Assembly (NCBI GenBank): GCA_014379585.1
Contig: JACMLN010000099.1
Coordinates: forward strand, 1 to 64,000
Reading direction: 5' to 3'
DNA: 64,000 bases
From: Gloeobacterales cyanobacterium ES-bin-313
GTDB taxonomy: Bacteria; Cyanobacteriota; Cyanobacteriia; Gloeobacterales; Gloeobacteraceae
In this document: piece after piece, positions 55,335 to 64,000 of the stretch
How positions within the stretch are numbered: position 1 is the stretch's first letter
How the letters are laid out: the number at the start of each line of letters is the position of its first letter
Program-made: the position numbers and the translations under genes
Notes under the pieces: model-generated
Database searches by the model: none
What the model was told of the DNA's origin: nothing
The model's input: only the letters and a program-made list of their open reading frames with translations

Positions 55335-56613
55335 CACACTCGCCATCGTTTTAACTGCCCTTGCGGTTGCCACAGGGGTCGTCCTTGTCGCTGTGCCCTG
55401 GCAACAGACGGTCTCTGGAAAAGGCAAAGTGATCGTTTTTTCTCCCAGGGATCGTCCGCAGAATCTTGAAGCGCAGATTTCTGCACGCCTTGACCGCTGG
55501 CTTGTTTCAGAAGGTGATTCCGTCAAGGCAGGGCAGATCATCGCCTATCTAACAGATATTGACTCTAAATTTCTCGATCCTTCTCAACTCAAAAGCCTAC
55601 AAACACAGCGTGCAGCACTTCTGCGCAAGCGCGAAGCTACCGCTGAGCGGGTAAACGCTCTGTCAAACCAAATCTCTGATCTTGGTAAATCCCAGAAATT
55701 TGCGATTCCAGCTGCCCAACAGAAAGCCCAGCAGGCCACTGATCGCGCCACAGTGGCACAGCAGACGGTCATCGCTGCCCAGCAGACCCTCAAAACAAGC
55801 CAACTTAACTACGCACGTTTAAAGGAACTGTACAGCAAAGGCTTGCGTTCTCGGCGGGACTTTGAACTTGCTGAACTGGAGTATGTGCGCTCCCGTACTG
55901 AATTAGAGCGCGCCCAAGCATCCCAAGCTGCCGCTGCGCGGGACGTGACGGTTGGCGATTTCGACAGCAGTAGAGTTGCTACGGACACTAGCGCTTCACT
56001 CAATGGCATTCGTGCCTCCGTCGCAACTGCCCGCGAAGCTGTGGCCACAATCGACTCAGACTTAAGCAAGCTTGATATTGATATCGCCAACTTGAAGGCG
56101 CGAAAAGACCAGCAAATTGTGCGTGCCCCACGCGCCGGCAGAGTGGTTCGTCTGCTGGCAATCGGAGCGGGCTCAACGGTCAAAGCTGGAGACGTGCTAG
56201 CTGTACTGGCTCCAGATACCCAAGATCGGGCTGTCGAACTCTATGTCACCGACAATGATGTTCCCCTCGTTGATGTGGGTCGTCCAGTCCGCTTGCAGTT
56301 TGCTGGCTGGCCTGCGGTGCAATTTGCTGGCTGGCCCTCGGTGGCTGTTGGCACCTTTGGTGGTCGCGTTTCCGTCGTCGATGCGATCGACGACGGCACG
56401 AGCCGCTACCGGGTGATCATCGTTCCCGACGTCAAGCAGCGCGATGGCAAGGACGAACCCTGGCCAAGTACAAAGTACCTGCGCCCAGGTGCCGAGGCCA
56501 ATGGCTGGATTCAACTCAATACAGTCTCCCTCGGTTTCGAACTGTGGCGGCAATTTAATGGCTTCCCAGCCACCGTGCAAAAAGATCCAGTCCCCCGCAA
56601 AGGTGGCAAATAA
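55258..56613 (+). CDS. HlyD-type membrane fusion protein
   Basis: A 451-residue periplasmic adaptor. One N-terminal membrane anchor (TLAIVLTALAVATGVVLVAV), a lipoyl half (QNLEAQISARLDRWLVSEGDSVKAGQIIAYL), a long helical hairpin (about 110-290), and the second lipoyl half (IVRAPRAGRVVRLLAIGAGSTVKAGDVLAVLAP). The beta-barrel part has the duplicated WPAVQFAGWPSVAVGTFGG pattern of one HlyD subgroup. It starts 77 bases inside the ABC gene; a later TTG start is possible. Confidence 0.92.
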   Translation: MLQALPQSKQTLPKSLQTLQTPRPLSTLAIVLTALAVATGVVLVAVPWQQTVSGKGKVIVFSPRDRPQNLEAQISARLDRWLVSEGDSVKAGQIIAYLTDIDSKFLDPSQLKSLQTQRAALLRKREATAERVNALSNQISDLGKSQKFAIPAAQQKAQQATDRATVAQQTVIAAQQTLKTSQLNYARLKELYSKGLRSRRDFELAELEYVRSRTELERAQASQAAAARDVTVGDFDSSRVATDTSASLNGIRASVATAREAVATIDSDLSKLDIDIANLKARKDQQIVRAPRAGRVVRLLAIGAGSTVKAGDVLAVLAPDTQDRAVELYVTDNDVPLVDVGRPVRLQFAGWPAVQFAGWPSVAVGTFGGRVSVVDAIDDGTSRYRVIIVPDVKQRDGKDEPWPSTKYLRPGAEANGWIQLNTVSLGFELWRQFNGFPATVQKDPVPRKGGK

Positions 56614-56637
56614 TTCCCCTTTGGAGAACGAGTACCC

Positions 56638-58083
56638 ATGCCACCCAAAACTCCGATGGCTCTGCTTGTCTTGGCCACTTGGCTCTTCGCTCTGGAGAGT
56701 GCAATCGCCGATACGCCCCCCTCTACCAAGAGTCGAGATCTCCAGATTGATAACAATACGCTCACCATCGAAGCGGTGATTGACCAGGTGCAGAATTATC
56801 ACCCAAAACTGCTAGGTGCCCGAATTGAGCGAGACATTGCTGGTGCCAAATTTCTTGAAAAACAGGGTGCCTTCGATCCGGTGCTGACTGGCTATAGCGA
56901 GTACCTGGAGTTTAATAGCACTACCAGTCGTGGCAAGCTCAACAATGCTTCTCAAAGCACCTTCGCTATTGAGTTTCCAACCCGCTCTGGCCTGAAGTAC
57001 TACTTTGGCTATCAGCGCAACACTGGTACGGTCAAATCGCCGCTTTCAGCCACCGGCGAGGGAGGAGAATTCTATACTGGTTTCCAATATCCGCTGTTTC
57101 GAGGTGCGGGCATCAACGACAAAGTCATTGCGGAACAACAAGCAGAACTAGGTATCTCTGTTGCCGATGCTGGCCTTGCTCTCACGCGCCTTGAATTGTT
57201 GCAAAAAGCAATTTCTAACTACTGGGACTGGGTTGCAGCCAATCAGCGCCTAGAAGTTGCTCGCACCCTACTTAACCTTGCTCAAGTCCGCACAGTCGCG
57301 ATCCAAGATCGCGCCAAAGCCGGGGATCTGCCAACTATTGATATTGTCGAAGCCCAGCAAGAAGTGCAATTGCGTCAAGGTGAATTGATCAAAGCGCAGC
57401 GCGATGTGCAAAAAGAGTCATTATTCCTCAGTCAATACCTCTGGAACCGCGATGGCAGCCCCGGTTCGCCCCCATCATCCCAACAAGCGCCTCGACAATT
57501 TCCTGCCCCAACTCCGATAGAAGCCTCCCTCGCGCAAATTTCTCCAGAGCGCATTCTGGCGCGCCGACCTGAACTACAGCGCATCGCCCTCAACAATCAG
57601 ATTGCTTCTCTCGACGTTTCTCTCGCACAGAACCAGCGGCTCAACGCTGTCGATCTCTACGCGACAGCAGGCCAGGATACGGGTCTCAACAATGTCGGTT
57701 CTACCTTCAAATTGGGTGTACGGATTACGCTTCCCCTGGCACAGCGCACCGCTGACGGCCTCATCGAGCAGGCGCAACTCAAAATTGACAAGCTGACTCT
57801 GGACAATCTAAGCGAAAAGCAACGCATTAGTATTGAAGTCAACGATGCCCTCCAATCCATCGATGCAGCGCTTGGACGTTACGATGCGGCTACCCAGGAA
57901 GTGCAACTTGCCAGTCGGTTAGAAGAGAGTGAGCGCACCCGATTTAGCCTTGGGGACAGTACAGTCTTTTTGGTCAATCAGCGCGAACGCTCTGCCGCCT
58001 CCGCTCGCATCAAACAGATCGAAGCACAGACCTTGATCGAAAAAGCAAAAGCCACTTTTCTCACCATTACCAATCAGTTTTAA
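56638..58083 (+). CDS. TolC-like outer-membrane efflux protein
   Basis: 481 residues with a signal peptide (MALLVLATWLFALESAIA). Two OEP repeats: the first has LTIEAVIDQVQNYHPKLLGARIERDIAGAKFLEKQGAFDP, the second NQIASLDVSLAQNQRLNAVDLYATAG, with long alternating helices. Third gene of the ABC-HlyD-TolC set, so the three form a tripartite envelope-spanning exporter. No terminator is obvious before the next gene. Confidence 0.92.
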   Translation: MPPKTPMALLVLATWLFALESAIADTPPSTKSRDLQIDNNTLTIEAVIDQVQNYHPKLLGARIERDIAGAKFLEKQGAFDPVLTGYSEYLEFNSTTSRGKLNNASQSTFAIEFPTRSGLKYYFGYQRNTGTVKSPLSATGEGGEFYTGFQYPLFRGAGINDKVIAEQQAELGISVADAGLALTRLELLQKAISNYWDWVAANQRLEVARTLLNLAQVRTVAIQDRAKAGDLPTIDIVEAQQEVQLRQGELIKAQRDVQKESLFLSQYLWNRDGSPGSPPSSQQAPRQFPAPTPIEASLAQISPERILARRPELQRIALNNQIASLDVSLAQNQRLNAVDLYATAGQDTGLNNVGSTFKLGVRITLPLAQRTADGLIEQAQLKIDKLTLDNLSEKQRISIEVNDALQSIDAALGRYDAATQEVQLASRLEESERTRFSLGDSTVFLVNQRERSAASARIKQIEAQTLIEKAKATFLTITNQF

Positions 58084-58205
58084 CGACGGCGACATCTCCC
58101 GACCCTCACCTTGCAAGTAGAGTGTGGGGCTACTTGCATAGGAGCTAAACCCTCCAATCTAGAGCATGTCTGCTTAGGATAGAAGTCAGCGCTCATGGGC
58201 ACAGA

Positions 58206-59561
58206 ATGCGACGGTTACTGCTGATCCTTACCACTGTTCTGGTTGTTCTATTGGGAGGCCGCCTTCTCTGGGCAACCCTTAGCGTCCCCCAAACCAGCAA
58301 AAAAGTCGTCCTCACTTCCCACGACCGCCAACTCCAAGTGCTAGCTCTACGCACAGATCCAAAATTGCGTGGTGCCCTGCAACTTCTTGGCGAAACCCAA
58401 ATTCTGGAAGAAGCTATCGATGCCTACCGCGCCGAAAGTCTTGCCCTCGCCAAAGATCCGCGCCGTCGTGCGCCAATCTTGATCAAACTTGGACTGCTGG
58501 AAACAGAAACGTCTCCAGATCGCGCCCTCAAAACATGGAAACAAGCTGATTTGACTCCCGCTGCGCCGATTCTTGCCGGACTGTGGAAATCGCCACCCCT
58601 GATCTTGCCTGAGGGAGAAGCGATCTTGGGGGAACAACTCACAGGCTGGTATCGCAGTCAAGCGCTGACAAGGCTCTATACCGTCCAACGGCGTACCGAT
58701 GCCCTCCAAGACTTACAGGCTGACGACCGAACCCAAGCTCTGGAGATCTTTTCACGCTTATTGGTGGTTCAATTGGTTCCGCTGATCGCCACGGTACTTG
58801 GCAGCATTCTTTTGCTCAGTTGGCTGGCGTGGCGGCAATTTCAGCCTTTGCCGCCTCGGTGGCAAGTGCCTTGGTCTATAGAAACGACCTGGGAAGGAGT
58901 TGTGTATTGGTATGCATTATTCTTAAGTCTGAGTGTCCTGCTTTCTCAATTAGGCGCCATCCTCAAATCTGCCCGCTCCGATGCTTTGGGCGTTGCTCTA
59001 CTCAATCTATTTAATTACGGAGTGCTCTCAGGTGCAGGAATCACACTCCTCTACCTACTTATTTGGCGACCCTTGGGCGAAAGCAAAAAATGGTTCAGCT
59101 ACCAATTTGTTGCTGGGTGGTGGCGATGGGGCATCGGAGGCTGGCTCGTGAGCTTCCCAGTTGTGATTGTCTTCTCAGCGCTTTCGCAGAAATTACTCGG
59201 CGATGGTGGTGGTGGCAATTCTTTATTGGAGTCCATCGGTGATGCCAAAAGTCCGCTTGTCCAACTGGTATTTGTGAGTGCGCTCTCCATCGCTGCACCC
59301 CTTTTTGAAGAAACCTTTTTTCGGGGCTTTGTCTTTGCAGGTTTGGCAAGCCGCCTCAGTACCCCCCAAGCAATTGTCACTTCTGCTGGGCTTTTTGCCC
59401 TCGCCCACTGGAGTGCAGTCGAATTTTTGCCTCTGGCTGCTCTGGGGATCATCCTGGCAACCGTATACCATTACACCCGCTCTTTGCTCCCTTCGATCCT
59501 GATTCACGCCCTTTGGAACGGTGGGACATTTCTTTTCTTGGTCCTGCTGGGCAACAGTTGA
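58206..59561 (+). CDS. CPBP family intramembrane protease
   Basis: 451 residues. One N-terminal membrane segment, a helical soluble region of about 170 residues (25-195), then about seven membrane segments. The CPBP motifs are complete: F-E368-E369-T-F-F-R373-G, a histidine in FALAHWSAVEFLPL, and the asparagine in HALWNGGTF. Many cyanobacteria have this long form. In some bacteria CPBP proteins process exported peptides, so the location after an exporter is suggestive but not evidence. Confidence 0.92.
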   Translation: MRRLLLILTTVLVVLLGGRLLWATLSVPQTSKKVVLTSHDRQLQVLALRTDPKLRGALQLLGETQILEEAIDAYRAESLALAKDPRRRAPILIKLGLLETETSPDRALKTWKQADLTPAAPILAGLWKSPPLILPEGEAILGEQLTGWYRSQALTRLYTVQRRTDALQDLQADDRTQALEIFSRLLVVQLVPLIATVLGSILLLSWLAWRQFQPLPPRWQVPWSIETTWEGVVYWYALFLSLSVLLSQLGAILKSARSDALGVALLNLFNYGVLSGAGITLLYLLIWRPLGESKKWFSYQFVAGWWRWGIGGWLVSFPVVIVFSALSQKLLGDGGGGNSLLESIGDAKSPLVQLVFVSALSIAAPLFEETFFRGFVFAGLASRLSTPQAIVTSAGLFALAHWSAVEFLPLAALGIILATVYHYTRSLLPSILIHALWNGGTFLFLVLLGNS

Positions 59562-59601
59562 GTTCTGGGTATTCTAGGTTCCACGTACAGAGCGTTTACC
59601 A

Positions 59602-60285
59602 ATGACTCCGCCTGCCGAAACTCCCCTACTGAAAATCGTGACTGAAGCCTATTTGGGCGATGTCTGTTATCGCGCTTTTCTCTACGACACCCGTGGCCTG
59701 ATTCACCTGCTCCTCGATGGCAAAAAGTATCTCCCCTTTTCGCAGTGGGATGGTGCTTCGAGCTGGGATCCGGGGATAAAGTTGCCAAAATATCAAGTGC
59801 AGCTCCTCCGGGAAGTTGGGCGGTTTAACGAACCCTGTAAACCCTTGGAAGTGAGCTACAAACATACCCTGGATATCTGGGGAACCCCAGATGATCACCG
59901 CTGGTACCATAGACCCGATTACATTGCCCACGAAAGCAATCTCCAAAAAGCAACTATCTCTTGGCCCCAGATGCTCAGTCTTGAAGGAGACTACGAGCAA
60001 CCAGCCCTGATTGCTTTGCTCCGCCAAGAATTGCAGAAGCTCTACTTGATTGATCGTCGTCTCATCTGTCAGGTCAAAATTTCGGTACGCCGTCCACGAG
60101 GAGACGAGAACCTCCTGCTCCTCAAGCACAGAGCTGCCCCCATCGATCAAGTCCGTTGGGAGATCGAAGATCTGATCCGCACCATTCAAAATCGCCTGCA
60201 CAGTACGACACTGCATCTTTGGATCGACATCCACGACATCACAGCCCAGCCCAACGTCTTAAATCTGCTGATCAGCAAGATTTAG
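59602..60285 (+). CDS. Conserved-looking protein of unknown function
   Basis: A soluble 227-residue protein with no signal peptide or membrane segment. The first half is beta-rich and aromatic (VCYRAFLYDTRGLIHLLLDGKKYLPFSQW), the middle has HRWYHRPDYIAHES, and the C-terminus is helical (IDQVRWEIEDLIRTIQNRL). I do not recognise the family. It is 40 bases after the CPBP gene and may be co-transcribed. It converges with the alcohol dehydrogenase. Confidence 0.65.
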   Translation: MTPPAETPLLKIVTEAYLGDVCYRAFLYDTRGLIHLLLDGKKYLPFSQWDGASSWDPGIKLPKYQVQLLREVGRFNEPCKPLEVSYKHTLDIWGTPDDHRWYHRPDYIAHESNLQKATISWPQMLSLEGDYEQPALIALLRQELQKLYLIDRRLICQVKISVRRPRGDENLLLLKHRAAPIDQVRWEIEDLIRTIQNRLHSTTLHLWIDIHDITAQPNVLNLLISKI

Positions 60286-60306
60286 GTTTTGCGCGGGTGT
60301 TTGGAC

Positions 60307-61383
60307 TCAAAACCGTGAAAGCGAAATCAAACTTTCTTGGAGCACAGAAAACACCTGTTCAGGGGTGACTTCAAAGGGCAGATAGTGAATATCTGAACCA
60401 ACTTTGCAGCAATCTTGGGCAACTTGAAAAAGTTGCTGTTGGCTCAGTTCGCCAAAGTGCAGATCTTGGAGGGTGAGGGGAAGCCCGATGCGGCGGTAGA
60501 ACTGTTCGAGTTGTTGGCGCGCGATCCCGGCGAGGCGCTGTTGACCGACAGTTTCTTCGAGGCGCAGTTGCACCAAAATGCCGAAAGCGACTTTCTCCCC
60601 ATGGAGCGTAGAGCGGGTCCCAGGCAAGCCTGTGAGGGCGTTGTGAATGGCATGGGCTGCCACCGTCCGACAGCGCGCACCACCCAAGCCACCGACCAAT
60701 CCGGCAAGGCAGAGGGAAGCATCGACCATCTGCACCCAAGCAGAACTGCCAGGGGACTGCAGTGCCGCTTCACCGTGTTGCAAGATCAAATCCCTGAGCA
60801 CCCGTGCCTGCTGAACCGCACTGATCACTAGTGGATCGTCAGAAGTCCCAGAACTCACCGAGGATTCGTACCACTTAGCAAGAGCATCGCCCATACCGCT
60901 CACCAACGTGCGTTGGGGGGCTGTCGCGATCACGGCGTAGTCAATCAAAATACCCTGAGGCACACTGGACAACTCGATGCCGTACTGCCATTCCCCTGTG
61001 TCCGAGTAAATATTGGAGAGCGCCGCCCAACCAGCACAGGTCGCAGCCGAGGTCGGAACGGTGATCACGGGTAGTCCGGCGCGATAGGCGACGAGTTTGG
61101 CCATATCGAGTGCCTTGCCACCACCGATGCCAACCACCACATCGCAGCCGTGGCTACAAGCAAGCAAACGGGCTGCTGAAGCCTCTGTGCAGTCAGCGCC
61201 ATAGCTTTCGTAGCGCCCTTGAATCCTCAAACTGAAGCGCTCAAGGGTATGCTTTCCACCGATCACCAGCGGGGCACTGCCCAGGGATGCCACCCAGGGA
61301 GCCAGTTGGTTCAGGGTTCCCCAACCACGCACGACGCGGTGGGGAGCAATCAAAGAAGTGATCGGCAAATCGACGCTGTTCAA
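60307..61383 (-). CDS. Iron-containing alcohol dehydrogenase family protein
   Basis: 358 residues, in the glycerol dehydrogenase branch by layout. NAD-binding VVVGIGGGKALDMAKLVAYRAGLPVITVPTSA; metal ligands in GMGDALAKWYE and, further on, histidines in TVAAHAIHNALTG and LHGEKVAFGILVQL. An oxidoreductase of alcohols, possibly glycerol or a related polyol phosphate. The substrate is not determined. It is divergent from the carotenoid oxygenase, with about 190 bases between the starts. Confidence 0.9.
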   Translation of the reverse strand: MNSVDLPITSLIAPHRVVRGWGTLNQLAPWVASLGSAPLVIGGKHTLERFSLRIQGRYESYGADCTEASAARLLACSHGCDVVVGIGGGKALDMAKLVAYRAGLPVITVPTSAATCAGWAALSNIYSDTGEWQYGIELSSVPQGILIDYAVIATAPQRTLVSGMGDALAKWYESSVSSGTSDDPLVISAVQQARVLRDLILQHGEAALQSPGSSAWVQMVDASLCLAGLVGGLGGARCRTVAAHAIHNALTGLPGTRSTLHGEKVAFGILVQLRLEETVGQQRLAGIARQQLEQFYRRIGLPLTLQDLHFGELSQQQLFQVAQDCCKVGSDIHYLPFEVTPEQVFSVLQESLISLSRF

Positions 61384-61577
61384 TGAAGACTCCGAAAGAC
61401 GCTCTTTTATTGATAGCGTTTTTCGGCTTCACCTTGCCAGGGGAAACCTATCCGAGATTGTACGGTTACTGCCATTGCCCTCAAATCAAGAACATCACTT
61501 GAGTCCTGGGAATCGCGCAGAATGGCCATCGAAGCGCAAGATATTATGGGTGAAGTTTGGTTTATTCGAGACGACTG

Positions 61578-63038
61578 ATGGTTTCCGCTCCTTCAATCCG
61601 ACCAACCTGGTCAAAAGCGATTGCAAGACCCGCCAAGGAGTTCGCCTTGACCCCCTTGCAGGTGATTGCTGGAAAGCTTCCCGAGGGGTTGCACGGCACA
61701 CTCTACCGCAATGGGCCAGGGCGCTTAGAAAGAGGGGGTGTCAAAGTCGGTCACTGGTTTGATGGCGATGGCGCGATTCTGGCCGTGCATTTTGGGCAGG
61801 AGGGAGCGAGGGGGACTTACCGCTACGTGCAAACGGAGGGCTATCTCGCCGAAGAAAAAGCTGGGAAGTTTTTGTACAGCAACTACGGCATGACAGCGCC
61901 AGGGCCGATCTGGGAGCGTTGGGGGAAATCGGTCAAAAATGCCGCCAATACTTCGGTGATTGCCCTACCAGATCGTCTGCTTGCCCTTTGGGAAGGTGGA
62001 TTGCCCCATGCCTTAGATCTAGAAACCCTTGAAACCCAAGGCACAGAGAATCTCAGCTATTTGCACAAAGGTCTTAGCTATTCAGCCCACCCAAAGCGCG
62101 ATCCGAAGACAGGGGAGATTTTTAATTTCGGCGTATCGATTGGGGTGCCAGCGACGCTTCACCTGTATTGCAGCGATGAACGTGGCCGCATTCGACGCCA
62201 AGGCGCGGTCAAACTCGACGGGATCCCTTTGATTCACGATTTTGTCATGGCTGGCCCTTACTTAATCTTTTGCATTCCCCCGGTGCGGATCAACGCGTTC
62301 CCAGTCGGATTCGGACTGCAAAGCTACAGCGACGCGATGGCCTGGAAACCCGAACTAGGGACCCAAATTCTCGTGATTGACCGCGAAACTCTGACGCTTG
62401 TTGCCAGAGGGGAGGCAGAACCCTGGTACCAGTGGCATTTCAGCAATGGCTACGTCGAAGCGGACGGTACCGTGGTCATCGATCTGGTGCGCTACGAAGA
62501 CTTTAAAACGAATTCGTATTTGGGGGAATTTGTGACGGGCGAAACCCGAACGGTTTCACCGGCCTGGTTTTGGCGGATGCGCATCGACCCCAGAAAGGCC
62601 AAAGTCCTTTCTGGAGTACCTCTACTCAGTCGTTCCTGCGAATTTCCAACCATGATGGCTTCAGAAGTGGGTCAGCCTAGTCAATTTGCCTATCTGGCGC
62701 TATACCGCTCCGGCCAGGTCATCGGCCAGGACTTCTTTGGCACCGTCGGTCGATTGGATCTTGCCTCTGGCAACTTGGTGATTGCCCCATTTGCCGATGG
62801 CCACTATCCTAGCGAGCCGATCTATGTTCAAAATTTGACAGACTTAGAAAATGGCTGGGTTCTCACAGTTGTCTACAACAGCGCAGAGGACAGCAGCGAA
62901 CTCTGGATTTGCGATGCTTCCCACCTCGATACTGCACCTATCTGCCGCTTGGCACTACCGCAAGTGATTCCACCAGGGTTTCACGGCACCTGGAGATCTG
63001 CTCCCCCAAACGAAGGAGTCCGTAAATCCTCAGGTTGA
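61578..63038 (+). CDS. Carotenoid cleavage oxygenase
   Basis: Fe(II) dioxygenase with a seven-bladed propeller, 486 residues from the ATG at 61578 (a TTG at 61557 is also possible). The four iron-binding histidines are H171 (YSAHPKRD), H220 (PLIHDFVM), H287 (WHFSNGY) and H469 (PPGFHGTW). The LPEGLHGTLYRNGPGRLERGG entry motif and GHWFDGDGAI are typical of apocarotenoid-15,15'-oxygenases, which make retinal. Substrate preference is inferred only. Small conserved genes follow. Confidence 0.94.
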   Translation: MVSAPSIRPTWSKAIARPAKEFALTPLQVIAGKLPEGLHGTLYRNGPGRLERGGVKVGHWFDGDGAILAVHFGQEGARGTYRYVQTEGYLAEEKAGKFLYSNYGMTAPGPIWERWGKSVKNAANTSVIALPDRLLALWEGGLPHALDLETLETQGTENLSYLHKGLSYSAHPKRDPKTGEIFNFGVSIGVPATLHLYCSDERGRIRRQGAVKLDGIPLIHDFVMAGPYLIFCIPPVRINAFPVGFGLQSYSDAMAWKPELGTQILVIDRETLTLVARGEAEPWYQWHFSNGYVEADGTVVIDLVRYEDFKTNSYLGEFVTGETRTVSPAWFWRMRIDPRKAKVLSGVPLLSRSCEFPTMMASEVGQPSQFAYLALYRSGQVIGQDFFGTVGRLDLASGNLVIAPFADGHYPSEPIYVQNLTDLENGWVLTVVYNSAEDSSELWICDASHLDTAPICRLALPQVIPPGFHGTWRSAPPNEGVRKSSG

Positions 63039-63075
63039 GCCTCAGTAGGATAGGGGCGTTGTCACGGTTCGGTTT

Positions 63076-63501
63076 ATGCTACGCAAAAAGTCTTCCGCCG
63101 TCGTTCCCATTGAGACCTATCGACAACTAGCGCACCGCCTTGAAGAGGCCGAAAGTCTGATCGATACCCTCACCCTGGGCAATGAACAATTGCAACAACA
63201 AAATCAAGTCTTGCGCGAAGAGCTACGCAAACTCAGCCTCAAGTTCAGCAAGCGTCCACGGGTCAGCGAAGAAACTTGGGAACCCGTTGCCGCTTTGCCT
63301 GTTGCCAAGTTGCGCAGTTCCACTGGACGTGCCCCCCGCCCGAAAGCGGAAGCGGATTGGGAAGACGAAGACGAAGCCATTGAAGAAATCGCACCCCGTT
63401 CTCCGGGTTTTGGCTTTTGGCTATTGACCTTAATCATCGCAGCGGTAGCAGGTCTAGGCACCTTCTACTTGGTACGCCCAGTGCTAGGTACACATTTCTA
63501 A
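63076..63501 (+). CDS. Small coiled-coil membrane protein
   Basis: 141 residues. A coiled coil at about 12-58 (TYRQLAHRLEEAESLIDTL...QQQNQVLREELRKL), a basic and then acidic linker, and one C-terminal membrane segment (FWLLTLIIAAVAGLGTFYLV). The layout suggests a tail-anchored protein with a cytosolic coiled coil. The family is not recognised. Confidence 0.75.
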   Translation: MLRKKSSAVVPIETYRQLAHRLEEAESLIDTLTLGNEQLQQQNQVLREELRKLSLKFSKRPRVSEETWEPVAALPVAKLRSSTGRAPRPKAEADWEDEDEAIEEIAPRSPGFGFWLLTLIIAAVAGLGTFYLVRPVLGTHF

Positions 63502-63594
63502 ATCTAAAACTCTTTTCCTGCTGAAATAAAGTCGGTATACTCAAGCGTGCCATCTTCCCGCAGTCCTGATAAATAACGAATTTGGAGAAATAGC

Positions 63595-63906
63595 TTGGCT
63601 AGACGCAAGCGCAAAGATCCCCGCCGCTTAGAGGGAAGGCGCATCCTTGACCTCGTTCCACGCTTTCGCCTCGACTGTGGCGAAGAAAAAGCGGTAACTG
63701 CGGCTCGCAAATACATTCAAGACCGAGGGATTCCAGCTCCAGCGATCTTAGTTGTGCAAAGGGGCGAGAAAGCCCAAGAACGTTTCTTCTGGGGATTCAA
63801 GGGACTGTTTAGTGCCCAGTATGTCGAGGAGAACCATTTCATGTTTCCTTCCTTAGACATGCTCCGCAACCAGTACCAAGAAGCCCAAGACGGTTCGGTC
63901 GCCTGA
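63595..63906 (+). CDS. DUF3155 protein
   Basis: TTG start with GGAG about 9 bases upstream. The 103-residue protein begins with a basic run (MARRKRKDPRRLEGRRIL) and contains EEKAVTAARKYIQDRGIPAPAILVV and FSAQYVEENHFMFPSLDML, the pattern of the cyanobacterial DUF3155 family. Function unknown. It lies directly before the upp-like gene. Confidence 0.85.
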   Translation: MARRKRKDPRRLEGRRILDLVPRFRLDCGEEKAVTAARKYIQDRGIPAPAILVVQRGEKAQERFFWGFKGLFSAQYVEENHFMFPSLDMLRNQYQEAQDGSVA

Positions 63907-63907
63907 C

Positions 63908-64000
63908 ATGGCCTTGACCATTCACGTTCCACCCCACCCATTCATCTCCAACTTGCTCGCCCTCTGTCGGGACGAAAATACGCCAACACCGATTTTTCGC
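63908..64000 (+). CDS. upp: Uracil phosphoribosyltransferase-like protein (5' part)
   Basis: The window ends after 31 codons. MALTIHVPPHPFISNLLALC, then RDENTPTPIFR, matches the N-terminus of cyanobacterial uracil phosphoribosyltransferases (VPPHPLIKHWLAVARD pattern), which salvage uracil to UMP. The catalytic part lies outside the window, so the call rests on the N-terminus alone. Confidence 0.7.
   Translation, partial: MALTIHVPPHPFISNLLALCRDENTPTPIFR

Noticed and set aside
1-64000. tRNA or rRNA genes, CRISPR arrays, prophage or transposase genes
   Set aside because: I looked through the intergenic regions and found no cloverleaf, regular spacer array or transposase domain.

Overview
The window is a dense, gene-rich stretch of cyanobacterial chromosome. 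The evidence is geranylgeranyl reductase (ChlP), OpcA with Zwf, a carotenoid oxygenase, an SLH-domain porin, a CPBP protease, and small families typical of cyanobacteria (DUF760, UPF0367, DUF3155). Base composition looks roughly balanced to moderately GC-rich. GTG and TTG starts are common, and I saw only one HIP1-type octamer (about 21926). A deep-branching Gloeobacter/Anthocerotibacter-like lineage is possible but not proven. I found no tRNA, rRNA, CRISPR array or transposase gene.

Layout. 0.3-3.6 kb: yggS-sepF-proC and wecB on the minus strand. 3.7-6.4 kb: antiporter, glycosyltransferase and trmL on the plus strand. 6.4-9.9 kb, minus strand: ccdA with a thioredoxin-like protein, a stand-alone caspase-type accessory domain, and a two-domain aspartyl protease. 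10-14.6 kb, plus strand: a class III aminotransferase coupled to a DUF1338 dioxygenase, then recQ. 14.8-21.3 kb: small secreted proteins, an interspersed repeat, three overlapping unknown genes, an ABC-F ATPase and a secreted repeat protein. 21.3-27.2 kb: methyltransferase, redoxin, an RND pump without an adaptor, and small genes. 27.3-31.7 kb: malic enzyme and an iscS-iscU-iscA-rsmE operon. 32-38 kb: a composite DNA-binding protein, GDPD, chlP, sppA and cysS. 38-39.3 kb: two more repeat copies that interrupt or abut small secreted genes. 39.3-42.7 kb: the oxidative pentose phosphate operon zwf-opcA-pgl. 43.3-58.1 kb: an envelope-transport island. 58.2-64 kb: CPBP protease, an unknown gene, alcohol dehydrogenase, carotenoid oxygenase and small conserved genes, ending in a partial upp-like gene.

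The most interesting part is the 43.3-58.1 kb island. Two TonB-dependent receptors, an SLH porin, a histidine kinase/OmpR-type regulator pair and an ABC-HlyD-TolC exporter lie together. Five upstream regions in it carry the same hexamer, ATGARA or its complement TYTCAT. The copies are paired either as direct repeats with an 11-bp period or as inverted repeats with a 4-bp spacer. This looks like the operator of one regulon, probably bound by the regulator encoded inside it. The kinase has a CxxC pair just before its second membrane segment, so a metal or redox signal is a reasonable guess.

A second theme is a composite stem-loop repeat of at least 260 bp, present near 1, 15334, 38133 and 38998, with a solo end at 19457. 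It abuts or interrupts small genes that begin with signal peptides, which suggests past mobility.
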